Assembly (NCBI GenBank): GCA_027315005.1
Contig: DAHUZT010000071.1
Span: 1-38,946 of the forward strand
DNA from: Acidimicrobiaceae bacterium
Lineage (GTDB): Bacteria; Actinomycetota; Acidimicrobiia; Acidimicrobiales; RAAP-2
Reading direction: 5' to 3'
Length of the DNA: 38,946 nt
Part shown: positions 15,375 to 23,626 of the stretch, piece by piece
Layout: every line of letters starts with the position of its first letter
Numbering within the stretch: the stretch's first letter is position 1
The notes under the pieces: model-generated
Databases searched by the model: none
Told to the model about the DNA's origin: nothing
Seen by the model: only the letters and a program-made list of their open reading frames with translations
Program-made: the position numbers and the translations under genes

Positions 15375-16520
15375 GTGAGCGGACCGCTCGATGGCATCCG
15401 CATCGTCGAACTGGCAGGTATCGGTCCGGCTCCGTTCGCCGGCATGATGCTGGCCGATGCCGGAGCCGACATCATCCGCATCGACCGGGGCGAGCGCGCA
15501 ACCTACCCACCAGAGGACGAGCCCCACGTCGACCTCATGAACCGGGGGCGCCGATCGGTGGCGGTCGACTTGAAGGATCCCGACGGCGTCGACCTGGTGC
15601 TCCAGCTGGTCGAGCGGGCCGACGGGCTGATGGAGGGGTTCAGGCCCGGTGTGGCGGAACGGCTGGGCCTCGGCCCCGATCCCTGCCTGCGACGCAATCC
15701 GAGGCTGGTGTACGGACGGATGACCGGTTGGGGGCAGGACGGCCCGCTGTCACGCCGGGCCGGTCACGACATCGACTACATCGCTCTGGCTGGCGCCCTG
15801 GAACCCATCGGTCGTGTCGGCCAGGCGCCGATCCCGCCGCTCAATCTGATCGGCGACTTCGGAGGCGGGGGGATGTTGCTCGCCTTCGGGATGTGCGCCG
15901 CCCTCGTCAGTGCCAGCCGCACCGGATCGGGCCAGGTGGTCGACGCTGCGATGGTGGACGGAGCCGCCTCGCTCATGACCATGACTCATACCCTCCGCTC
16001 CTCGGGTCTCTGGCACGACGAACGGGGGACCAACCTGCTCGACACCGGCGCCCACTTCTATGAGGTGTACGAGACCGCAGACAAGAAGTACCTCGCCGTC
16101 GGTGCGATCGAGCCACAGTTCTACGCCGAGTTGCTCAGACTGCTCGGGCTGGATGGGGAGGACCTCCCCGATCAGATGGACCGACGGTCGTGGCCCGAGA
16201 TGAAAGTGCGGTTCGCCGGTGTGTTCGCCACCCGGACCCGATCCGAATGGGAGACGGTGTTCGAGGGTAGCGACGCCTGTGTCGCTCCGGTCCTTCCGGT
16301 GGTCGAGGCATCCGAGCATCCGCACAACAAGAGCCGGGGGACCTTCATCGAGGTCGCCGGCGTCACCCAACCTGCACCGTCACCGCGCTTCCTCGGCACG
16401 CCGGGCGGCATCCGACGCCCGCCCCCCAACCCCGGCCAGCACGGGGACGAGGCTCTGGCCGACTGGGGGATCGCCGCAGAGGACGTGGGCAGGCTCCGGG
16501 GATCGGGGGCCATCTGTTGA
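15375..16520 (+). CDS. Alpha-methylacyl-CoA racemase (family III CoA-transferase fold)
   Basis: The 381-residue protein opens with GPLDGIRIVELAGIGPAPFA and LADAGADIIRIDR, as in the racemase branch of the CaiB/BaiF family. GWGQDGP...AGHDIDYIALAGAL supplies His131, NLIGDFGGGG supplies Asp161 and AVGAIEPQF supplies the conserved Glu; these match the His/Asp proton-exchange residues of Mycobacterium tuberculosis MCR. The enzyme interconverts (R)- and (S)-2-methylacyl-CoA so that branched fatty acids or sterol side chains can enter beta-oxidation. GTG 15375 is chosen because of the GGGGAGAG site upstream. It fits the patatin and acyl-CoA dehydrogenase elsewhere in the window. It converges on the AsnC-like gene. 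Confidence 0.88.
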   Translation: MSGPLDGIRIVELAGIGPAPFAGMMLADAGADIIRIDRGERATYPPEDEPHVDLMNRGRRSVAVDLKDPDGVDLVLQLVERADGLMEGFRPGVAERLGLGPDPCLRRNPRLVYGRMTGWGQDGPLSRRAGHDIDYIALAGALEPIGRVGQAPIPPLNLIGDFGGGGMLLAFGMCAALVSASRTGSGQVVDAAMVDGAASLMTMTHTLRSSGLWHDERGTNLLDTGAHFYEVYETADKKYLAVGAIEPQFYAELLRLLGLDGEDLPDQMDRRSWPEMKVRFAGVFATRTRSEWETVFEGSDACVAPVLPVVEASEHPHNKSRGTFIEVAGVTQPAPSPRFLGTPGGIRRPPPNPGQHGDEALADWGIAAEDVGRLRGSGAIC

Positions 16521-16585
16521 CGGGCAGGACCCGGACCCGGCCAGTGCATCCGGACGACCGGTGAGCACCGGGCCCGCCTGGATCC

Positions 16586-16822
16586 TCACAAGTTGACTAT
16601 CGGGCAGGTCACCGTCCGAGTGATGCCATCTATCAGCTGGATGCGGCTGACGACCATGTGGCCCAGGTCGTCGACGGTGTCGGCTTCGGCCCGCACGATG
16701 ACGTCATAGGGACCGGTGACCCCTTCGGCCGCGATGACGCCGGACAGGGCTTTGACCGACCTCGCCACGGTAGCGGCCCGTCCGACCTCGGTCTGGATCA
16801 ACACGTAGGCTCGAACCGGCAT
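16586..16822 (-). CDS. Stand-alone AsnC/Lrp-type ligand-binding (RAM) domain protein
   Basis: The 78-residue protein reads as a single alpha-beta RAM domain: RAYVLIQTEVGR at the start, VIAAEGVTGPYDVIVRAEAD in the middle and a TRTVTCPIV last strand. Lrp/AsnC regulators have this domain after a DNA-binding HTH; here the HTH is absent, as in small stand-alone actinobacterial proteins. These form dimers or rings and bind small ligands such as amino acids. The ATG at 16822 has GGGAGAG on the minus strand 8 nt upstream, so the in-frame starts further upstream, which would add a segment without domain similarity, are not used. Target and ligand are unknown. Confidence 0.8.
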   Translation of the reverse strand: MPVRAYVLIQTEVGRAATVARSVKALSGVIAAEGVTGPYDVIVRAEADTVDDLGHMVVSRIQLIDGITRTVTCPIVNL

Positions 16823-16874
16823 GGGGTGACTCTCCCGATGGTGAACCCGATGGCCATCGAATGCTGGCATCAGC

Positions 16875-16880
16875 ATTGTA
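16875..16880 (-). promoter_or_regulatory. Candidate -10 box TACAAT for the AsnC-like gene
   Basis: TACAAT on the minus strand lies about 52 nt upstream of the ATG at 16822, giving a leader of roughly 45 nt containing the GGGAGAG site. No convincing -35 was seen. Confidence 0.35.
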
Positions 16881-16994
16881 GCGCCGGGACGATCGGGCAC
16901 CTCTCGCCGTTCGGTCCGATCGGGCGCCCGGCGGATCGGACGTGATCCCGGCGGATAGCCGGCGCAGGTGTGACTGACCGGTACCGCTCCGACC

Positions 16995-17000
16995 TACCAT
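16995..17000 (+). promoter_or_regulatory. Candidate -10 box TACCAT for the leaderless transporter gene
   Basis: TACCAT ends 6 nt before the GTG at 17007, and GTGACT at 16970-16975 could serve as a -35 with a 19-nt spacer. No Shine-Dalgarno site fits. Confidence 0.45.
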
Positions 17001-17006
17001 GCCAAC

Positions 17007-18581
17007 GTGGGAGTACGGGAACGTGGTGACCAGTTCCGGCGCCTGGTTCGATCGGCCCTACACGACCTGTTCGACCAGCGGCGACCGGTCGGCCGGCTGT
17101 CGTTGACCCACGTGCTGATGAAGGGGGGTGACACCGTCTTCGCCGTCTCGTTGGCCGGCTCGCTGTTCTTCTCGATCTCTCCCACCGCCGCCAAGGACAA
17201 GGTGCTGTTGTACCTGCTCCTCACCATGGGCCCCTTCGCCGTGGTGGCCCCGGTGCTCGGTCCCCTGATCGACCGAAGCCGGGGGGCCCGCCGTGCCGTG
17301 GTGGTCGCGTCCGGCCTGGGTCGAGTCGCGCTCTGCCCCTTCTTGGCCCGGGACCTTCACTCGCTGCTGTTGTTCCCCGAGGCCTTCGCCATGCTCGTGC
17401 TGTCCAAGGTCTACGTGATCACCAAGGGCGCGCTGGTGCCCGAGATGGCCGCAATGGGCATGCTGGACGCCTCGGGCCGCGGAACCGCGGAAGGGGAGGT
17501 GGGATCACCTCCCGAGATACCGATGCGATCGGTCTCGGTCACCACTCACACGGACGCCCCGAACCCCACCGACAGGTGGCGCGGACGGGTGCGCACGCCC
17601 CCGTACGGCACGCCCCCGATCGCCGCCGGTGTCCCACCTCGGGCAACCGGCCACCCCGCTGGGGTCCCGAGCGGAACGGCCGCCGGGACCTCTGGGGAGG
17701 ATCGACCCGATCTGGCGACTCTCAACGCCAGGCTCGGTCTGCTCTCTTCGCTCTCCGGGTTCGTCTTTGCCGTCCCCGCTGTTGCCGCACTCAAGCTCGG
17801 CGGGCCCTCCAGCGTCCTGTGGGTGGCGGTCGGGGTGTTCGCCGCAGCGACGGTGGCGGCGGCGCGCCTGCCGTTGCCCGGTCGGGAACAGAGGCGAGTG
17901 GCCGGGCAACGGCCCAGCACGGCCCTCGCCCCCGATCCTCTCGCAGGTGTGACGGTCGATCCGGAGCGGGCCGCCGACGAGGCGGACCTGGCCGCCCTCC
18001 GTCCCATCGCCGATGCCGAGGTCAACCTGGCGCTGATGCCCATGTCGGTGCTCAAGGCCCTGATCGGCTTCGTGACCTTTCTGATGGCGTTCGCTCTCCG
18101 ACGCGCGGAGGCCGCTACCTGGTGGTTCGGAGTGATCCTCGGATCGCTCACGGTGGGGGCGCTGCTCGGTGTACTGCTGGTGGGTCGATTGCGTCGCATC
18201 CTGTCCGAGCAGCAGATCCTGATCGGCTCACTGTGGATGGTGGCCGCGGTCACCCTGATCGGAGCCCTCTTCCCGGCACGAGGCGTCCAGGCCCTGGTGG
18301 TGGGCGCCATCGGCTTCGCCGTCGCGGTGGCAGTCCCGTGCTTCGATGCACTGGTCCAGCAGCACGTACGGCCGCTCGACCAGGGGAAGGCCTTCGCCAG
18401 GTTCGAGACGAGGCTTCAGCTCATGTGGGTCGTCGGTTCGTTCGTCCCGGTGGTGCTGGCGCTGTCGGTCTCGGCCGGCAACTACGTGATGTCGGGGGTG
18501 GCGGCGGCCGGTTCGCTCTCCTACCTGAGCTCACGCCGGGCGATCCGGACGGGCCCGCACCGAACCGGCCGGTGGTGGTAA
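17007..18581 (+). CDS. MFS-like multispanning transporter with a long central insertion
   Basis: The 524-residue protein has many hydrophobic helices, including about 43-58, 66-88, 97-112, 118-138, 243-262, 268-285, 345-365, 372-391, 403-420, 428-446 and 475-500. It carries an MFS-type loop APVLGPLIDRSRGARR after the third and a membrane repeat YVITKGALVPEM. Between about 155 and 232 there is a Pro/Thr/Gly/Arg-rich, probably disordered insertion followed by LATLNARLGLLSSLSGF, which in relatives directly follows the PEM segment. Substrate is unknown. The GTG start at 17007 is supported by the -10-like box just upstream. It is convergent with pckG and has a strong hairpin after its TAA. Confidence 0.72.
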   Translation: MGVRERGDQFRRLVRSALHDLFDQRRPVGRLSLTHVLMKGGDTVFAVSLAGSLFFSISPTAAKDKVLLYLLLTMGPFAVVAPVLGPLIDRSRGARRAVVVASGLGRVALCPFLARDLHSLLLFPEAFAMLVLSKVYVITKGALVPEMAAMGMLDASGRGTAEGEVGSPPEIPMRSVSVTTHTDAPNPTDRWRGRVRTPPYGTPPIAAGVPPRATGHPAGVPSGTAAGTSGEDRPDLATLNARLGLLSSLSGFVFAVPAVAALKLGGPSSVLWVAVGVFAAATVAAARLPLPGREQRRVAGQRPSTALAPDPLAGVTVDPERAADEADLAALRPIADAEVNLALMPMSVLKALIGFVTFLMAFALRRAEAATWWFGVILGSLTVGALLGVLLVGRLRRILSEQQILIGSLWMVAAVTLIGALFPARGVQALVVGAIGFAVAVAVPCFDALVQQHVRPLDQGKAFARFETRLQLMWVVGSFVPVVLALSVSAGNYVMSGVAAAGSLSYLSSRRAIRTGPHRTGRWW

Positions 18582-18588
18582 GACACCC

Positions 18589-18614
18589 ACCACGACCCGT
18601 CGAGCGGGCGTGGT
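18589..18614. terminator. Bidirectional terminator hairpin between the transporter gene and pckG
   Basis: ACCACG (18589-18594) pairs with CGTGGT (18609-18614) and CCCG (18596-18599) with CGGG (18605-18608), with one bulged A and a 5-nt TCGAG loop. It occupies the short gap between convergent genes and touches the first base of the pckG stop codon. Confidence 0.65.
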
Positions 18615-20404
18615 CATCCCAGCTTTGTTTCGAGCCGGTCTACCTCTTCTGCGAGTGCCGGGGGCAACGTCCCCCCGAAGACCGCGAAGTGGTTGCGGAT
18701 CTTCGGGACCTCCGCCCTCCACTCCTCCGGATCGACGGTCAACAGCTTGTCCATGTCCTCGCTGGTCACACCCGTGCCGTCGGTGTCGATCGCACCGGTT
18801 GCGGGACCGAAGCCGATCGGGGTCTCGACGGCAGCACCCTCACCTCCCACCCGTCGGAACACCCACTCGAGCACGCGGGAGTTCTCGCCGTACCCGGGCC
18901 ACAGCCAACGGCCGTCGTCGTTCTTCCGGAACCAGTTGACGTAGAAGATCTTGGGCAACTTGTCGGGATCAGCCGACGTTCCGAGCCGCAGCCAGTGCGC
19001 AAAGTAGTCGGCCATGTTGTACCCACAGAAGGGCAGCATGGCGAACGGATCGCGTCGGAGATTGCCGACGGCGCCCGCCGCGGCGGCCGTCGTCTCAGAG
19101 GCCCTGATCGATCCGAGGAAGACACCATGCTGCCAGTCCCGGGACTGCACGACGAGGGGGACCACCGATGCCCGGCGCCCACCGAGGAGAATGGCGTCGA
19201 TGGGCACGCCGGCCGGGTCTTGCCATTCTGTGGCGATGGCAGGGTCCTGGGCGGCAGACACCGTGAAGCGGGCATTGGGATGGGCAGCCGGCGATCCCAA
19301 TCGTGGAGTCCAGTCCTCACCCTTCCACGAGGTCAGGTGGTCCGGAGGCTCGTTGGTCATCCCCTCCCACCAGACGTCGTCGTCGTCGGTGAGGGCGGTG
19401 TTGGTGAAGATGGCGTTGCCGTTGAGGGTCAGCATGGCGTTGGGATTGGTCTTGGAGTTGGTCCCCGGGGCCACTCCGAAGAAGCCCGCCTCTGGGTTGA
19501 TGGCCCACAGCCTCCCGTCGGGGCCGAACTTCATCCAGCAGATGTCGTCGCCCACTGTCTCGACCTTCCAGGCCGGCAGGGTAGGGATGAGCATGGCCAG
19601 ATTGGTTTTTCCGCAGGCGGAGGGAAAGGCGCCGGTGATGTACCGGGTCTCACCCGCGGGAGAGGTCAACTTGAGGATGAGCATGTGCTCGGCCAGCCAG
19701 CCGGCGTCACGGGCCATGACCGAGGCGATCCGGAGTGCGAAGCACTTCTTGCCGAGTAGGGCGTTCCCTCCGTATCCCGAACCGTAGGACCAGATCTCCC
19801 TTGTCACGGGGAAGTGCACGATGTACTTGTTGTCGGAATCGCATGGCCAGGACGCGTCGGCCTCGCCATCGGCCAGCGGGGCGCCCACCGAGTGGAGGCA
19901 CGGCACGAACTCGCCTACGTCGCCCAGGACTTCGAGGGCCCCGTTGCCCATCCTGGTCATGATCCGCATGGAGACCACCACATAGGGCGAATCGGTGATC
20001 TCGACCCCGATGTGTGCGATGGGGGAGCCGAGTGGACCCATAGAGAAGGGGACGACGTACATGGTCCGTCCCCTCATCGAACCTCTGAAGAGCTTGGTCA
20101 GGGTGGATCGCATCTCGACCGGATCGCGCCAGTTGTTGGTCGGCCCGGCATCGGTCTCGAAGGTCGAGCAGATGAACGTCCGGTCCTCGACCCGAGCTAC
20201 GTCGCCAGGGTCGGAGTGCGCCCAGTAGCTGTTCGGTCGCTTGGCTTGCGACAGCTCCTTGAACGTCCCGCTGGCCACCAGAAGTTCACAGAGCCGGTCG
20301 TACTCCTCGGCGGAGCCGTCACACCACTCGACGGCATCCGGCTGGGTGAGCGCGGCGACCTCCTCCACCCATGCGATCAGCTCTTTGTTTCCGGTCGGGG
20401 GCAT
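18614..20404 (-). CDS. pckG: Phosphoenolpyruvate carboxykinase (GTP)
   Basis: The 596-residue protein matches GTP-type PEPCK (about 600 residues). It has [32 protein letters not shown] (metal and substrate site), P-loop [15 protein letters not shown] (Lys266; ACGKTN marks the GTP-type enzyme), GDDICWMKF and [20 protein letters not shown]. It converts oxaloacetate and GTP to PEP, CO2 and GDP, the first step of gluconeogenesis; in the cell it links TCA intermediates such as those handled by Kgd to sugar synthesis. The ATG at 20404 has GAGGAGG 11 nt upstream (minus 20422-20416). A TAGACT box on the minus strand at 20495-20490 could be its -10, leaving a leader of about 80 nt. It is divergent from thiL. 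Confidence 0.95.
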   Translation of the reverse strand: MPPTGNKELIAWVEEVAALTQPDAVEWCDGSAEEYDRLCELLVASGTFKELSQAKRPNSYWAHSDPGDVARVEDRTFICSTFETDAGPTNNWRDPVEMRSTLTKLFRGSMRGRTMYVVPFSMGPLGSPIAHIGVEITDSPYVVVSMRIMTRMGNGALEVLGDVGEFVPCLHSVGAPLADGEADASWPCDSDNKYIVHFPVTREIWSYGSGYGGNALLGKKCFALRIASVMARDAGWLAEHMLILKLTSPAGETRYITGAFPSACGKTNLAMLIPTLPAWKVETVGDDICWMKFGPDGRLWAINPEAGFFGVAPGTNSKTNPNAMLTLNGNAIFTNTALTDDDDVWWEGMTNEPPDHLTSWKGEDWTPRLGSPAAHPNARFTVSAAQDPAIATEWQDPAGVPIDAILLGGRRASVVPLVVQSRDWQHGVFLGSIRASETTAAAAGAVGNLRRDPFAMLPFCGYNMADYFAHWLRLGTSADPDKLPKIFYVNWFRKNDDGRWLWPGYGENSRVLEWVFRRVGGEGAAVETPIGFGPATGAIDTDGTGVTSEDMDKLLTVDPEEWRAEVPKIRNHFAVFGGTLPPALAEEVDRLETKLG

Positions 20405-20532
20405 GGGCGGGTGGTCCTCCTCGTGGTTGCGGTTCGGGTGAACGGGTATGGCCGTCCGCTCGCGGCAGCTGTCCACAGGCCGTCCGCAGAGTCTAGTGGG
20501 GCCGGAAAGGACGGGAAGGCCCGTGCTAGGCA

Positions 20533-21612
20533 GTGAGGGTGTCCCGTGACGGCAGCCTCGATTCGGTTGACTCCGCGGGTGAAACCGGGTCTACCGATGG
20601 TGGCGGGGCGGATCTGCGGGCCGAGCTCGCCGTCATCGAGCGGTTCCGCGCCCGCTTCGAGCGGGGTGCACTGCGGGCGGGGCGGGGCCCGGGAGGTGCA
20701 CCGCCCGGGGAGGTCTGGATCGGCGACGACGCGGCCGTGGTCGCCATCGAGAGCGGCCCTTCCGGCCGGAGAGTCGGCCCGGTGGTCGTTGCGTGCGACC
20801 TCGTCGTGGAGGGAGTTCACGTCGACCTCGGCCGGTGCGGTCTGGACGACGTCGGCGCGAAATCGGTGGCGGTCACCTTCTCGGATCTGGCTGCCATGGG
20901 GGCCTGGCCGACTCATCTGCTGGCCTCGGTCGCCGCACCCCCCGGTACGGACCTCGACCGCGTCGCCGAGGGGATGGCGATCGTGGCCGAAGCCGCGGGC
21001 TGCGTGGTGGTCGGCGGTGATCTGTCCTCGGCGCCGGTGCTCCTGATCTCGACGGCCGCGCTCGGCACCTTCCGGGGCGACGCAGGCAAGGGGCCCCTGC
21101 TCCGCAGCGGTGCCCGGCCGGGTGATGCCGTGTTGGTCACCGGACCGCTCGGCCGGTCGGAGGCCGGCCGGCGCGAGCTCGACGCCGGTGGGATCGGCTC
21201 CGACGGAACGGTGGCCACGGCCGAGGTGGTGGCAGATCTGGTCGGCGCCCACCTCCGGCCGGTGCCCCGGCTGCTCGAGGGCGAGACGGCGAGGTTCGCA
21301 GGCGCGTCGGCGGCGATCGATGTCTCAGACGGCCTGTCCACCGACCTGCGCCATCTGGCGACGGCCTCTGGGGTGGGTGTCCGGCTGGACGCCCTGCCGG
21401 TGGCGGCGGGCGCCACCTCGGAGGAAGCCATCTCGGGTGGCGAGGACTACGAACTGGTGCTGACCGGGCAGGACCCCGATCGACTGGGTGAGGCTTTCGA
21501 GTCAGCGGGCCTCCGGCGTCCCATCCCCGTCGGTCGCTGCACCGGAACGACCGGAGAGCTCACCCTGGAAGGACGATCTCTGCCCGAGAGTGGCTGGGTC
21601 CACCGGTTCTGA
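20533..21612 (+). CDS. thiL: Thiamine-monophosphate kinase
   Basis: The 359-residue protein has the ThiL/AIR-synthase-type fold: [69 protein letters not shown] and [10 protein letters not shown], with the Asp residues that bind Mg-ATP. It phosphorylates thiamine monophosphate to thiamine diphosphate, the cofactor used by Kgd. The first 28 residues are a non-conserved Gly/Asp/Ser-rich segment. The start may be GTG 20533 or GTG 20539; the latter has TAGGCA six nt upstream, a weak leaderless signal. It is divergent from pckG and convergent with rpmB. No other thi genes are in the window. Confidence 0.9.
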   Translation: MRVSRDGSLDSVDSAGETGSTDGGGADLRAELAVIERFRARFERGALRAGRGPGGAPPGEVWIGDDAAVVAIESGPSGRRVGPVVVACDLVVEGVHVDLGRCGLDDVGAKSVAVTFSDLAAMGAWPTHLLASVAAPPGTDLDRVAEGMAIVAEAAGCVVVGGDLSSAPVLLISTAALGTFRGDAGKGPLLRSGARPGDAVLVTGPLGRSEAGRRELDAGGIGSDGTVATAEVVADLVGAHLRPVPRLLEGETARFAGASAAIDVSDGLSTDLRHLATASGVGVRLDALPVAAGATSEEAISGGEDYELVLTGQDPDRLGEAFESAGLRRPIPVGRCTGTTGELTLEGRSLPESGWVHRF

Positions 21613-21657
21613 GTCGGGAGGGGGATCTCCAGCCCGGAGACCCAACCCTCGGCTCAG
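21609..21657. terminator. Long bidirectional terminator spanning both convergent stop codons (thiL/rpmB)
   Basis: The two 22-nt arms (21609-21630 and 21636-21657) pair at 18 of 22 positions, two of them G-T wobbles, around a 5-nt AGCCC loop. The thiL TGA (21610-21612) is in the left arm and the rpmB stop (complement of 21654-21656) in the right arm. There is no T-run. Confidence 0.7.
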
Positions 21658-21863
21658 GCGGGGATGTCCCGGATGGGGCGCTTGACGACCTTGCCCGCTC
21701 GGATGCACGAAGTGCAGACGGAAAGGCGTCTGGGGGAGCCGTCGACCAGCGCCCGGACTCGCTGGATGTTCGGATTCCACCGACGCTTGGTCCGTCGGTG
21801 GGAATGGCTGACGCTCATGCCGAAGGACGGCTTCTTCCCGCACACCTCGCACACTGCAGCCAT
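21654..21863 (-). CDS. rpmB: 50S ribosomal protein L28 (zinc-binding form)
   Basis: The 69-residue protein starts [20 protein letters not shown] and continues [20 protein letters not shown], the L28 core. CEVC (5-8) and CTSC (near 50-53) make a zinc ribbon, so this is the C+ form. L28 binds 23S rRNA in the large subunit near the exit site. On the minus strand GGAGGGAGT precedes the ATG at suitable distance, and TAATCT at 21909-21904 could be its -10. It stands at the head of the divergent fakA-recG cluster, a common bacterial arrangement. Confidence 0.96.
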   Translation of the reverse strand: MAAVCEVCGKKPSFGMSVSHSHRRTKRRWNPNIQRVRALVDGSPRRLSVCTSCIRAGKVVKRPIRDIPA

Positions 21864-21903
21864 GAAGTCCGACTCCCTCCGAGCACCCCTGGGTGGGGCT
21901 CAA

Positions 21904-21909
21904 AGATTA
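21904..21909 (-). promoter_or_regulatory. Candidate -10 box TAATCT for rpmB
   Basis: TAATCT on the minus strand would give a leader of about 34 nt containing the GGAGGGAGT ribosome-binding site. It shares two bases with the fakA-like gene's -10 on the other strand. Confidence 0.45.
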
Positions 21910-21913
21910 GCAT
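21908..21913 (+). promoter_or_regulatory. Candidate -10 box TAGCAT for the leaderless fakA-like gene
   Basis: TAGCAT ends 7 nt before the ATG at 21921, with no Shine-Dalgarno site. It overlaps the rpmB -10 box, so the two divergent promoters probably exclude each other. Confidence 0.45.
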
Positions 21914-21920
21914 CCCGACC

Positions 21921-23606
21921 ATGGTGGTCTCCGACGCGCTGTCCGCGGCCCGGCTGCGCGACGTGATGGCCACCTACCGTGAGGGGCTCCGATCCCACCA
22001 GGATGTCATCAACCGGTTGAACGTCTATCCCGTCCCCGACGGTGACACCGGTACCAACATGGCGCTCACCCTGGAGTCGGTCATGAGCGAACTCGAGGGG
22101 CTCGTCGGTCCGGACCCGGACGTGTCGTCGACCTGTGCGGCCATCGCCCACGGCTCGCTCATGGGGGCGCGGGGTAATTCGGGGGTCATCCTCTCTCAAC
22201 TGCTCCGTGGCCTGTCGGAGGGGCTCGACTGTCCGAGCGGATCGCCGGGAGCCCGCGAGTTGGCTGACGCCCTGGTCGCAGCCGACAAGCTGGCCCGCGA
22301 GGCGGTGATGCGTCCGGTCGAGGGCACCATCCTCACCGTGGCGCGACGAGCAGCGGAGCGGGGTCGTGACGTGGCTGATGCCGGCGGATCGCTGTCGGCC
22401 GTGATCGAAGCATCCCGGGAGGGAGCGGCGGAGGCGCTCGCCGCCACACCGACGCTGCTCCCGGTGCTGGCGGATGCGGGCGTGGTCGACGCCGGGGGGA
22501 CCGGGTACCTCCTGTTGTTCGATGCGCTGCTCAACGTGGTCGACGGGCGCCCGATGCCGGTCGCGCCCGATCCCCCCGAACCTGATCTGGTCGACCTGGA
22601 CCCGCTGTTCTTCGACCCGTCGGGCGGGTCGGAGCGGGCACCGGACGCGCTGTCGGGCCCGCGATACGAGGTCATGTACCTGTTGGACGCCCCCGACGAG
22701 ACCATCAACTCGTTCAAGCAAGTGTGGGCCGGGATCGGCGACTCGATCGTGGTGGTGGGCGGGGACGGGCTGTGGAACTGCCATATCCACACCGACGACA
22801 TCGGGGCGGCGGTGGAGGCGAGCCTTGACGCGGGCCGGCCGCGATCGATCCGGGTCACCGATCTGATGGAGCAGGTGGAGGAGGAACGATGGGTCCGCGA
22901 GAACGCGGGTACCAGCGGCAGCGGCCCGGACGAGCCGGACGGGCCGGTGCCGACGACCGGGGTGGTGGCCGTGGCGACGGGGGACGGGGTGGGTCGGATC
23001 TTCCGGTCGCTCGGCGTCCAGGGTCTGATCCCCGGCGGGCAGTCCATGAACCCGTCCACGGCCGAACTGGTGGACGCGGTCGAGGCGCTCCGTTCCGACC
23101 AAGTGGTGCTCCTCCCGAACAACGCCAACATCCACCCGGTGGCGGACCGGGTCGGGGACCTCACCGACAAGGTCGTCTGGGTGGTCCCGACCGACACCGT
23201 GGTCGAGGGGTTCGCCGCCCTACTCGCCTACGACCCCGAGTCGGAGGGAGCGGTGAACGCCCGGGCCATGGAGGAGTCCGCCCGGCGGGTGGTGCCCGGT
23301 CAGGTGACCAGGGCGGTGCGCGCCTCGGACAGCACCGTCGGACCGATCAGAGCCGGGGACTGGCTGGGTCTCTCGCGCTCGGGCATCGAGATCGTCGACG
23401 GCGCACTAGCCGGTGCCGCCTGCCGCCTCCTGGAGGTCCTGGTGGGCGGCGAACACGATCTGGTGACCATCATCGAGGGGGAGGGTGCCGGAGCGGCCGA
23501 CACCCGCCGGATCACGGAATGGCTCGGCGACCACCGACCGGGTGTCGAGACCGAGGTGCACCATGGCGGTCATCCCCTCTACCCCTACCTGTTCTCCATC
23601 GAGTGA
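21921..23606 (+). CDS. fakA: FakA-like kinase (DAK phosphatase/YloV family)
   Basis: The 561-residue protein has an N-terminal DhaL-type ATP domain: NVYPVPDGDTGTNM (Asp40, Asp42, Asn46), GSLMGARGNSGVILSQLLRG and DAGGTGYLLLFDALL. The middle and C-terminal parts include VEDVG-type TGDGVGRIFRSLG, then GGQSMNPSTAELVDAV and LLPNNANI, as in FakA/YloV. FakA phosphorylates fatty acids held by FakB so that they can enter PlsX/PlsY phospholipid synthesis; plsX lies 5 kb downstream in the same gene cluster. No FakB (DegV) gene is in the window. The ATG at 21921 starts the conserved domain and has a -10 box 7 nt upstream. recG follows directly. Confidence 0.87.
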   Translation: MVVSDALSAARLRDVMATYREGLRSHQDVINRLNVYPVPDGDTGTNMALTLESVMSELEGLVGPDPDVSSTCAAIAHGSLMGARGNSGVILSQLLRGLSEGLDCPSGSPGARELADALVAADKLAREAVMRPVEGTILTVARRAAERGRDVADAGGSLSAVIEASREGAAEALAATPTLLPVLADAGVVDAGGTGYLLLFDALLNVVDGRPMPVAPDPPEPDLVDLDPLFFDPSGGSERAPDALSGPRYEVMYLLDAPDETINSFKQVWAGIGDSIVVVGGDGLWNCHIHTDDIGAAVEASLDAGRPRSIRVTDLMEQVEEERWVRENAGTSGSGPDEPDGPVPTTGVVAVATGDGVGRIFRSLGVQGLIPGGQSMNPSTAELVDAVEALRSDQVVLLPNNANIHPVADRVGDLTDKVVWVVPTDTVVEGFAALLAYDPESEGAVNARAMEESARRVVPGQVTRAVRASDSTVGPIRAGDWLGLSRSGIEIVDGALAGAACRLLEVLVGGEHDLVTIIEGEGAGAADTRRITEWLGDHRPGVETEVHHGGHPLYPYLFSIE

Positions 23607-23626
23607 CCGGGGACGGACCCCATCAG

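Noticed and set aside
16558-16571. CCGGT/ACCGG hairpin as terminator of the racemase gene
   Set aside because: Only a 5-bp stem with a 4-nt loop; such pairs are frequent by chance at this GC content.
17576-19759. Long plus-strand open frame across the transporter and pckG
   Set aside because: It overlaps two well-supported genes on opposite strands and has no recognisable domain.
22889-23626. N-terminal extension of the recG frame
   Set aside because: It lies wholly within fakA-like coding sequence and lacks any RecG similarity.
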